NCBI RefSeq assembly: GCF_014138625.1
Contig: NZ_JACJHY010000003.1
Coordinates: 248,001 to 312,000 of the forward strand
Reading direction: 5' to 3'
Length of the DNA: 64,000 nucleotides
From: Aminobacter ciceronei
GTDB taxonomy: Bacteria; Pseudomonadota; Alphaproteobacteria; Rhizobiales; Rhizobiaceae
Each line of letters begins with the position of its first letter. Position 1 is the stretch's first letter. A model generated the notes under the pieces. The model had not been told where the DNA came from and did not search any database. It saw nothing but the letters and a program-made list of their open reading frames with translations. The position numbers and the translations under genes are program-made. Shown piece by piece: positions 31,011 to 37,439 of this stretch.

Positions 31011-31994
31011 ATGTTGTCCCGTGTCTTCGGCTTCGGCCGCCGCGCCTTCGATTCCTTGTCCGAGCAGGAGATCCTGGCTCTCGCCATTTCGTCGGAGGAG
31101 GATGACGGCCGCATTTACCGCGCCTATGCCGACGGCTTGCGCGACGCGTTTCCGCAATCGGCCAAGGTGTTCGACGCCATGGCCGAGGAGGAGGACGGCC
31201 ACCGCGCCGCACTCATCGAACTGCATCGGGCCCGTTTCGGCGAGCGCATACCGTTGATCCGCCGCGAGCATGTCCGCGGCTATTACGAGCGCAAGCCGGA
31301 CTGGCTGGTGCGTCCTCTCGGCATCGACAAGGTCCGAGACCAGGCAGAGGACATGGAACGCCAAGCCTACCGCTTCTACATCGAGGCGATGAAGCGGACG
31401 AGCGACGCCTCGACCCGCAAGCTGCTCGGCGATCTTGCCGCGGCGGAGCAGGGGCACGAAACGCTCGCCCAGCGTCTCGGCGACAAGCTGGTGCCCAAGG
31501 ACGTCAAGGACGAGGAGCTGGCTGGCGAACGTCGCCAGTTCATCCTGACCTATGTCCAGCCGGGCCTAGCCGGGCTGATGGACGGATCGGTGTCGACGCT
31601 GGCGCCGATCTTCGCCGCCGCCTTCGCCACCCAGGACACCTGGCAGACCTTCCTCATCGGCCTGTCCGCCTCGGTCGGCGCCGGCATCTCGATGGGGTTC
31701 ACCGAAGCCGCCCATGATGATGGCAAACTGTCCGGTCGCGGCTCGCCGCTCAAGCGTGGCCTCGCCTCGGGCATCATGACATCAGTGGGTGGCCTCGGCC
31801 ACGCTCTGCCCTATCTCATCCCGCATTTCTGGACCGCCACAACGGTCGCCGCCATCATTGTCTTCTTCGAGCTCTGGGCCATAGCCTTCATCCAGAACCG
31901 CTTCATGGAGACGCCGTTCCTGCGCGCGGCCTTCCAGGTCGTGCTCGGCGGCGCGCTGGTCTTCGCGGCGGGTGTGCTGATCGGCAATGCGTGA
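31011..31994 (+). CDS. mbfA: Membrane-bound ferritin / iron exporter MbfA
   Basis: This 327-aa protein joins an N-terminal erythrin/ferritin-like di-iron domain (about residues 1-165; Glu-rich motifs AISSEEDDGRIYRAYA, MAEEEDGHRAALIEL, AEDMERQAYRFYIEA and LAAAEQGHETLA) to a C-terminal VIT1/CCC1-type membrane domain with about five helices and GLMDGSVSTLAPIFAAAFAT. MbfA exports iron and protects against iron and peroxide stress in Bradyrhizobium and Agrobacterium. The Irr-box-like dyad upstream fits induction under high iron. Monocistronic. Confidence 0.94.
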   Translation: MLSRVFGFGRRAFDSLSEQEILALAISSEEDDGRIYRAYADGLRDAFPQSAKVFDAMAEEEDGHRAALIELHRARFGERIPLIRREHVRGYYERKPDWLVRPLGIDKVRDQAEDMERQAYRFYIEAMKRTSDASTRKLLGDLAAAEQGHETLAQRLGDKLVPKDVKDEELAGERRQFILTYVQPGLAGLMDGSVSTLAPIFAAAFATQDTWQTFLIGLSASVGAGISMGFTEAAHDDGKLSGRGSPLKRGLASGIMTSVGGLGHALPYLIPHFWTATTVAAIIVFFELWAIAFIQNRFMETPFLRAAFQVVLGGALVFAAGVLIGNA

Positions 31995-32013
31995 TGCCTG
32001 GGCGTTGCCCATC

Positions 32014-32115
32014 ACCCTTTCCCCGTGAAGGAAGGGGGGGGGGAGGGGCCGTCGGCGTTGCGGCCGTATCCCCTCCTTACGGGGAGAAGGTCCTGCAGGC
32101 GATTAGGGGTAGCGT
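32014..32115. repeat. Mosaic repeat with 10-bp G tract
   Basis: CCCTTTCCCCGTGAAGGAAGG is followed by ten G residues (32034-32043), and a second stem, CCCCTCCTTACGGGGAGAAGG, ends the element. It belongs to the same loosely conserved family as the repeats at 57322 and 59681 and may serve as the mbfA terminator. Confidence 0.55.
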
Positions 32116-32153
32116 ATTCGGTCATGGATAGAGGGGGCGCGAAGGAGCCTGAC

Positions 32154-32498
32154 CTACCCATGCACGTCCCGACTATCCCCCGGCGCTTCCGCCCGCTCGT
32201 TCAGCCCGTAATCGCGCACGACATGGGCAATGCGCAGCCTGTAGCCTGAAAACACACCGCCGCGCCCTGCCATCTGCGCCTGCCTGTGTTCCTCGGTGTT
32301 GCGCCAGGCCTCCACCGCTTCCTCGTCGCGCCAGAACGACAGCGACAAAAGCTGCTTCGGATCGGCCAGGCTCTGGAACCGCTCGATCGACAGGAAGCCG
32401 TCGATGCTCTGGAGCAGCGGACGGAGGTCGGCGGCGATGCCGAGATAGGCGTCGCGCCGGCCCTCCGCCGGCTCCACCTCGAAGATCACGGCGATCAT
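32154..32498 (-). CDS. Antibiotic biosynthesis monooxygenase (ABM) domain protein
   Basis: This 114-aa dimeric alpha-beta barrel protein begins MIAVIFEVEPAEGRRDAYLGIAADLRPLL and has IDGFLSIERFQSL and SLSFWRDEEAVEAWRNTEEHRQAQ, the W-x-N-x-x-x-H pattern of ABM proteins. Members include heme-degrading and quinone monooxygenases, but most are uncharacterised. Its start overlaps the stop of the upstream NIPSNAP gene (ATGA), so the two related-fold proteins are co-translated. Confidence 0.88.
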   Translation of the reverse strand: MIAVIFEVEPAEGRRDAYLGIAADLRPLLQSIDGFLSIERFQSLADPKQLLSLSFWRDEEAVEAWRNTEEHRQAQMAGRGGVFSGYRLRIAHVVRDYGLNERAEAPGDSRDVHG

Positions 32499-32827
32499 GG
32501 CTTCACCAGTGGCGCATGCGGCCCCGACGCCAGCTTCAGAAAGATGCGATCCTCCTTGAGGATGAACTTTTCGCGGCGCGCAAATTCATAGTTCTCACGC
32601 CCCAGCGGGTCGGCGGCGAGCCGTGCCCGATAGGCTTCGTAGGCCGCCAGGTTGTCGATGTTGTAGACGCCGTAGGCCGTCGTCGCCGAACCCTCATGTG
32701 GGGCGAAGTAGCCGACGAGGTCTGCTCCGCAGCGCGGGATCGCCTGGCCCCAGTTGCGGGCATAGGCCTCGAAAGCCGCTTTGCCGAACGGGTCGATCTC
32801 GTAGCGGATGAAGCAGGTGATGGTCAT
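32495..32827 (-). CDS. NIPSNAP family protein
   Basis: This 110-aa protein with a ferredoxin-like dimeric barrel has ITCFIRYEIDPFGKAAFEAYARNW, LVGYFAPHEGSATTAYGVYNI and the C-terminal FILKEDRIFLKL typical of bacterial NIPSNAP proteins. The function is unknown. The start at 32827 follows GGAGACAAAG. It is translationally coupled to the ABM gene. Confidence 0.88.
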   Translation of the reverse strand: MTITCFIRYEIDPFGKAAFEAYARNWGQAIPRCGADLVGYFAPHEGSATTAYGVYNIDNLAAYEAYRARLAADPLGRENYEFARREKFILKEDRIFLKLASGPHAPLVKP

Positions 32828-32891
32828 CTTTGTCTCCGGAAGTGTTGGCAATGGTTCGGCCGGCGTCGAAGCATCGGGCCGAGGTCGCGTG

Positions 32892-33095
32892 CTAGCGCCA
32901 GAAGGGTTTTGCGGCTTCACGTGTCGCCTCGCGGCGGCTGAGCCCGATGTCGTCGAGCTGTTCGTCGGTCAGTTGGGAAAGGTCGAGCCGTTGCAGATGC
33001 CTGTCGTAGCCGCGGAACAGGAACGCCAGCACCCGGCTGAGCGCATCCAGCGGCAGGCGTCTCGGCGTGGTGGCGAATTCGCTTCTCGTCGTCAT
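32892..33095 (-). CDS. DUF1127 small protein
   Basis: This 67-aa basic protein has the DUF1127 core LQRLDLSQLTDEQLDDIGLSRREATREAAKPFWR at its C-terminus, with the DIGLSR motif. Short DUF1127 proteins in Agrobacterium and relatives affect phosphate and carbon metabolism and bind RNA. It is divergent from the ArsR gene, with 85 bp between the starts. Confidence 0.88.
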   Translation of the reverse strand: MTTRSEFATTPRRLPLDALSRVLAFLFRGYDRHLQRLDLSQLTDEQLDDIGLSRREATREAAKPFWR

Positions 33096-33180
33096 GGCTC
33101 ACTCCTCTGTCTGGTCGGAGACTACGCCTTGCCTGGCGAGAATGCTTCGACTAGCATCGAACCATGGAGGTAGAAGCGCC

Positions 33181-33861
33181 ATGAAAGAAGGTCCCGATAT
33201 CGCCCGCATCGCCAGCCTTGTCGGCGACCCGGCGCGCGCCAACATGCTGACCGCGCTGATGGATGGCGGCGCGCTGACAGCCAGCGAGCTGGCGCTTGAA
33301 GCCGGCGTGTCGCTGCCGACGGCCAGTTCGCATCTCGCCAAGTTGATGGACGGCAAGCTGCTGACGGTGGCGAGCCAGGGCAGGCATCGCTACTACGCGT
33401 TGTCAGGTGCCGAGGTCGCCAACATGATCGAGGCGATCAGCGGCGTCGCCGCCCATTCCGGGCCCAGGCGCGCGCGTCCGGGCCCACGCGACAAGTCGAT
33501 GCGCGAAGCCCGCGTCTGCTACGACCATCTCGCCGGAGACCATGCAGTGGCGATGTTCGACCGCCTCATTGCCCAAGAGATCATCGTCCGCGACGACGAG
33601 GAGATCAGGCTCGGCCCGGCGGGCCAGGGTTTCTTCGCCGCCATCGGCATCGATACCGCGACGCTCGGCGCCTCGCGCCGGCCGATGTGCCGCGCCTGCC
33701 TCGACTGGAGCGTCAGGCGTTCGCATCTGGCGGGATCGCTCGGCACTGCGATCCTCGACAAGATCCTCGCTGAGAAATGGGCGCGCCGCCCAACAGGCAG
33801 CCGCGTCGTCGAATTCACCCCGCCGGGACGCAAGGCTTTCGAGAAGCTGTTCCTCTCCTGA
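33181..33861 (+). CDS. ArsR-family winged-helix transcriptional regulator
   Basis: This 226-aa regulator has an N-terminal ArsR-type DNA-binding domain (ARIASLVGDPARANMLTALM, ASELALEAGVSLPTASSHLAKLM, RHRYYALSG, about residues 6-80) and a long C-terminal part (about 100-226) with CYDHLAGDHAVAMFDRLI and MCRACLDWSVRRSHLAG. Two Cys (about 174 and 177) in MCRAC could bind metal or sense thiols, but I cannot show this. GGAGG lies upstream of the ATG at 33181. Target genes are unknown; the divergent DUF1127 gene is a candidate. Confidence 0.87.
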   Translation: MKEGPDIARIASLVGDPARANMLTALMDGGALTASELALEAGVSLPTASSHLAKLMDGKLLTVASQGRHRYYALSGAEVANMIEAISGVAAHSGPRRARPGPRDKSMREARVCYDHLAGDHAVAMFDRLIAQEIIVRDDEEIRLGPAGQGFFAAIGIDTATLGASRRPMCRACLDWSVRRSHLAGSLGTAILDKILAEKWARRPTGSRVVEFTPPGRKAFEKLFLS

Positions 33862-33900
33862 CGCCCGATCCGTCGCAGCCACGCCGCTGACAGCCCCTGG

Positions 33901-33958
33901 CGATGTAACCGCGCCGCGAAACCTGTGGATAATTTCGCGGCAATTGGTCGTTACATCG
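33901..33958. other. Nested inverted repeat enclosing a DnaA-box sequence
   Basis: The outer arms are CGATGTAAC (33901-33909) and GTTACATCG (33950-33958), and the inner arms are GCCGCGAAA (33913-33921) and TTTCGCGGC (33933-33941). The 11-nt loop contains TGTGGATAA (33924-33932), the reverse complement of the consensus DnaA box TTATCCACA. It starts 39 bp after the ArsR stop. It may be a structured RNA, a terminator-like element or a protein-binding site. Confidence 0.55.
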
Positions 33959-34149
33959 GTGACGCAAAAGACACATCTTAATCAATGCCGCCCGATCCGG
34001 TCTAAATGCCTAGAAAAAAACATGATTCAGCCCTGATCGGGCGCATTTTCACACGAAGATTAACATCGCGTTCACCGAAGATTCACACCCGCCGGCTATG
34101 ATCGCTTTCACGTTTCGGGACGAGCCCCGGGCGGACAGGGATAAGAACA

Positions 34150-34302
34150 ATGGCTATCTGGAACCACCTCACTTACGCCGCTGTGGCGTTTCGCGAATTC
34201 ATCGCCCCGACCTACCGCCCCGAGCGTCACTACATGCGCGGCCCGGGACCTGCCTGCGCGCGCCGCTCCGGCTCGCTTCAGTCGCGCGTGACGTTCCACT
34301 GA
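34150..34302 (+). CDS. Possible 50-codon small protein
   Basis: A short frame starts MAIWNHLTYAAVAFREFIAPTYRPERHY and ends CARRSGSLQSRVTFH. AGGGA lies 9 bases before the ATG, and the first 30 codons look protein-like (aromatic residues, a mixed helix). It is immediately followed by a 35-codon Arg-rich frame (34305-34412). I know no homologue, so coding status is uncertain. Confidence 0.3.
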   Translation: MAIWNHLTYAAVAFREFIAPTYRPERHYMRGPGPACARRSGSLQSRVTFH

Positions 34303-34524
34303 TCATGACCGTTACCGGACGTCACGAAAGCCGCATCGCGCGGCCGACCAGCGATCATCGCTCGACCACCTTGCGCGGCGAACGCCGGGCAATCATCGCC
34401 ACGCGCCTGTAAGGCTTGCTCGCTACGCCGGCGGCGCAATGCCGGCCTGTTTCAAGACGAGCTCTTCAAGACACGATGACGAACCGGCGCGCTGCTTCTT
34501 TGCGGATGCGGGCGCCTTGCCGAT

Positions 34525-34544
34525 CGGCCCGTTCATACGGGCCG
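34525..34544 (-). terminator. Perfect 8-bp hairpin after GST gene
   Basis: CGGCCCGT and ACGGGCCG are separated by a TCAT loop, 9 bp after the GST stop on the minus strand. No T run follows. Confidence 0.45.
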
Positions 34545-34552
34545 TTCCGCCT

Positions 34553-35173
34553 TCACCACATGGCGTGGCTGGCGTTCAGCTCCTTCAGCACGGCATCCTC
34601 CTTGAGAACCGTGCACAAGCGCGCGATGTTCGGCCAGGCCAGAGCGAGCTTGGCCGGCTCCGGGTGCCAGTACGCCAGCATCAGCAGATAGACGTCGGCG
34701 ATCGACATATGCGTGCCGGCGAGCCAGTCCCGGTCTTGCAGTGCCGCCTCGACAACGCCGAAGCTGCGCTCCGCCTCTGCGATTGCGGCTGCCTTCACCG
34801 CCTCGATGCCATGAGCGTCCGTGGTATAGCGATGAGCGTAATATTCGCGCAGCAGCGCCGGATAGGTCACCGATGTCAGGAAGGCCATCCAGCGCAGGAA
34901 GTCGGCGCGCCCAGACGCATCCACTGACGGTGCCAGCCGGGCGTAGGGATGGCGTTCGGCGATCAGCTGGCACATCGCAGCGGACTCCGTCATCGCCTGT
35001 CCGTCGGGCAGCACCAGCGCCGGCACCTGGCCAAGCGGGCTGATCTTGCGGAACTCTGATGGGGGCTCGACGCCCTTGACCACCTCGATGCGCTCGAATG
35101 GCACACCCGCCAGGGCGAAAGCCGCCTCGACGACAAAGCCGCCGCTGCCGGCGCGTGTGTAAAGCCTGTACAT
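34553..35173 (-). CDS. Glutathione S-transferase family protein
   Basis: This 206-aa protein has a thioredoxin-like N-terminal domain (MYRLYTRAGSGGFVVEAAFALAG, ISPLGQVPALVLPDG with the cis-Pro loop, and ESAAMCQLIAERHP) and an all-helical C-terminal domain with DWLAGTHMSIADVYLLML, the N-capping box of GSTs. Ser10 lies where the catalytic Ser/Tyr is expected. The ATG at 35173 begins the domain; an upstream ATG at 35215 is possible. The substrate is not predictable. Confidence 0.9.
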   Translation of the reverse strand: MYRLYTRAGSGGFVVEAAFALAGVPFERIEVVKGVEPPSEFRKISPLGQVPALVLPDGQAMTESAAMCQLIAERHPYARLAPSVDASGRADFLRWMAFLTSVTYPALLREYYAHRYTTDAHGIEAVKAAAIAEAERSFGVVEAALQDRDWLAGTHMSIADVYLLMLAYWHPEPAKLALAWPNIARLCTVLKEDAVLKELNASHAMW

Positions 35174-35442
35174 TTCTGCCCCCAGCCGTTCTTCCCCGGC
35201 GCTCGGATATGACATGCCGCCGACATCCTGCTCAAGGCGGGCAGGCGCTTGCCAGGATCGATTTTTCGCCGGTCCAGCCGCTACGGCCCTGCTGCGCTGC
35301 ATGATCCCCTTAATCGGGATCGATTTTCGCATTCGACCGGCGCGCGGCCGAAAAAAACTCTGCTAGCCTGTCGAAATCCGTCGAGGTGGCGCGACTTCCG
35401 TTCGGCCCGCGACGACGCGGCCTGGAACAACAGGAGACCACA

Positions 35443-35793
35443 ATGCAGTACATGCTTCTGCTTCATCACGACGACACGCCCTTTGCGGCGGCGAGCCCGG
35501 AAGACCAGGAGAAGATGAGCGCGCCCTACATGGCCTACAATGAAGCGCTGATCAAAGCCGGAGCCATGGTGTCGGGCGAGCGTCTGCGCGGCGCGTCTTC
35601 GGCGACGACAGTCCGTGTCCGCGACGGCAAGACCGAAGTGCTCGACGGCCCTTTCGCCACGACCAAGGAGCAGCTCGGCGGTTTCTACATCATCGAGGCG
35701 CCGGACCTTGACGCCGCGCTCGGCTGGGCGGCGCGTTGCCCAAGCGCCAATTACGGCATCGTCGAGGTCCGCCCGATCTGGCCAACCCGCTAG
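35443..35793 (+). CDS. YciI/DGPF-domain protein
   Basis: This 116-aa dimeric alpha-beta barrel protein starts MQYMLLLHHDDTPF and has the diagnostic DGPF motif in EVLDGPFATTKEQLGGFYIIEA. Proteins of this type are the standard genomic partners of ECF42 sigma factors, whose gene follows 17 bp later. AGGAGA precedes the ATG. The enzymatic role, if any, is unknown. Confidence 0.92.
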   Translation: MQYMLLLHHDDTPFAAASPEDQEKMSAPYMAYNEALIKAGAMVSGERLRGASSATTVRVRDGKTEVLDGPFATTKEQLGGFYIIEAPDLDAALGWAARCPSANYGIVEVRPIWPTR

Positions 35794-35810
35794 CATGGCT
35801 CCCCATTAGC

Positions 35811-37073
35811 ATGGCTCAGGGCGCCGAACAGGCGCGGGCGGCGGCGGAAGCCGCTGCCCGCCAGAGCTACGGCAGGCTCGTTGCCTGGCTGGCGGCGCGC
35901 ACCCGCGATGTCGCCGGTGCCGAGGACGCGCTTGCCGACGCGTTCGCCGCGGCCTTGTCCAGATGGCCAGAGACCGGCGTGCCGGACCATCCCGAGGCCT
36001 GGCTGCTGACGGTGGCGCGGCGACGGTCCATCGACCAGCGGCGTCGGCGCATGACCGGCGAAGCGGGCCAGGCCCATCTCAGGCTCATTGGCGAAGAACT
36101 GGAACAGGAGATGGCGCGCGAGAAATGTCCCGACGACCGGCTTGGCCTGATCTTCGCCTGCGCCCATCCGGCGATCGACGCCGGCGTGCGTGCCCCGTTG
36201 ATCCTGCAGACGATCCTCGGCTTCGATGCCGCCACCATCGCCTCGGCCTTCCTCGTCTCGCCCTCGACGATGAGTCAGCGGCTGGTGCGGGCGAAGTCGC
36301 GTATCAAGCATGCCGGCATCCCGTTCCGCATTCCCGAAAAGGCCGAGCTCGGCGAAAGGCTGCTGGCCGTTCTGGAAGCGATCTACGCAGCATTCGCCGA
36401 AGGCTGGACCGACGCCAGCGGTGCCGAATCCCGCCGCCGCAACCTCGCTTCCGAAGCCATCTGGCTCGGCCGGCTGGTGGTCGACCTGCTGCCGGACGAA
36501 CCGGAGGCGCTCTGCCTGCTGTCCCTGATGCTGCATGCCGAGGCGCGCCGGCCGGCCCGCCGTAACCCGCTGGGCGAGTTTGTGCCGCTCGGCGAGCAGG
36601 ACACCTTGTTGTGGGATGCTGGCCTGATCGGCGAGGCCGATGCATTGCTGCAGCGCGCCGGCGCCTTCGGAGGCATCGGCCGCTACCAGATCGAGGCGGC
36701 CATCCAGTCGGCCCATGCCGCGCGCCGTTTTGCCGGCCGCACCGACTGGGCGGCGATCGCCACCCTTTATGCCGGGCTGATGACGCTCTCGGCCTCGCCG
36801 GTCGTTGCCGTCAACCACGCGGTGGCTGTCGCCTATGCCGGCGCGCCCGAACAAGGTCTGGCCCTGCTCGACGCCATCGACGACGCCAGGCTCAACGAGT
36901 ACCAGCCCTATTGGGCGGCGCGTGCCGAATTGCTGACGCTCTCAGGCAATCTCGCCGAAGCCGACAAGGCCTATGAACTCGCCATCGGCCTCGAACCCGA
37001 CCAGGCCGTGCGCCGGTTCCTCAAGCGCCGCAGAGGCGACGCAGCTTCACGCCGCGGGCAGGTCAGCGGCTGA
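35811..37073 (+). CDS. ECF42-type RNA polymerase sigma factor with TPR-like C-terminus
   Basis: This 420-aa protein has sigma-2 (SYGRLVAWLAARTRDVAGAEDALADAFAAAL, about residues 18-90) and sigma-4 (LQTILGFDAATIASAFLVSPSTMSQRLVRAKSRI, about 140-175) regions, followed by a 240-residue helical extension ending in TPR-like repeats (LSGNLAEADKAYELAIGLEPDQA). This architecture beside a DGPF protein defines ECF42. These sigma factors lack an anti-sigma; the C-terminal extension controls them. The bases TAGCATGGCTC occur twice around the start; the first ATG (35795) stops after three codons, so 35811 is used. Confidence 0.92.
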   Translation: MAQGAEQARAAAEAAARQSYGRLVAWLAARTRDVAGAEDALADAFAAALSRWPETGVPDHPEAWLLTVARRRSIDQRRRRMTGEAGQAHLRLIGEELEQEMAREKCPDDRLGLIFACAHPAIDAGVRAPLILQTILGFDAATIASAFLVSPSTMSQRLVRAKSRIKHAGIPFRIPEKAELGERLLAVLEAIYAAFAEGWTDASGAESRRRNLASEAIWLGRLVVDLLPDEPEALCLLSLMLHAEARRPARRNPLGEFVPLGEQDTLLWDAGLIGEADALLQRAGAFGGIGRYQIEAAIQSAHAARRFAGRTDWAAIATLYAGLMTLSASPVVAVNHAVAVAYAGAPEQGLALLDAIDDARLNEYQPYWAARAELLTLSGNLAEADKAYELAIGLEPDQAVRRFLKRRRGDAASRRGQVSG

Positions 37074-37437
37074 GCGCGGGGTCGCAGGCGCGCAGCATTA
37101 CCGTCGCTTCGGCGTCTTCGCCAAGCGTCAGGCAGCCTTCACTGGAGCAGAGCAGCCAGCCGTCGCCGGTGGCGCCCGATGCGGCCAGCACCAGCACTTC
37201 CTGTGGGCCGACCTTCGGTGTGTAGCGCCACCAGCCGTTGTCGAAGACAGCGCCTTCGGGCGGGTCCATGCCGGCGCCCGAGCCCTGCACGCGGGCGCCA
37301 ACGATCTGGAGTTTACCGTCGCTCACGCGCCAGTCTTCTTCCCAGCGCAGTTTTTCCACCGAATGTGTCCAGCTCAGCGTGAAGGCGGCCACCGCGAGCG
37401 CGGCCGCCTTTGAGCCGGCGACTATGCACAAGCCCAC
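37063..37437 (-). CDS. DUF1850 protein associated with TRAP transporter
   Basis: This 124-aa protein has an N-terminal hydrophobic segment (GLCIVAGSKAAALAVAAFTLSW) and an exported beta-rich remainder with LTLSWTHSVEKLRWEEDWRVSDG, the DUF1850 pattern. A GTG at 37437, 2 bp after the TRAP permease stop, is the likely start. DUF1850 genes regularly sit with TAXI-type TRAP transporters. It ends inside the last codons of the convergent ECF42 gene (11-bp overlap). Confidence 0.82.
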   Translation of the reverse strand: MGLCIVAGSKAAALAVAAFTLSWTHSVEKLRWEEDWRVSDGKLQIVGARVQGSGAGMDPPEGAVFDNGWWRYTPKVGPQEVLVLAASGATGDGWLLCSSEGCLTLGEDAEATVMLRACDPALSR

Positions 37438-37439
37438 GG

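Larger units (their letters stand above)
33959..34552. other. Gene-poor stretch between ArsR and GST genes
   Basis: About 590 bp that is more AT-rich in its first part (33960-34100) than the surroundings. The direct repeats CGAAGATTAAC and CGAAGATTCAC lie at 34054 and 34076. Apart from the small frames at 34150 and 34305 and the hairpin at 34525, I see no gene. Longer open frames here are Arg-rich and unconvincing. Confidence 0.4.

Noticed and set aside
32034-32043. Ten-G tract as a phase-variable switch
   Set aside because: It lies between convergent genes inside a repeat, not in a coding or promoter region, and may also be prone to sequencing error.
33924-33932. Chromosomal origin, because of the DnaA box
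   Set aside because: Only one consensus box is seen, there is no clear AT-rich unwinding element, and usual origin neighbours (hemE, dnaA, parAB) are absent.
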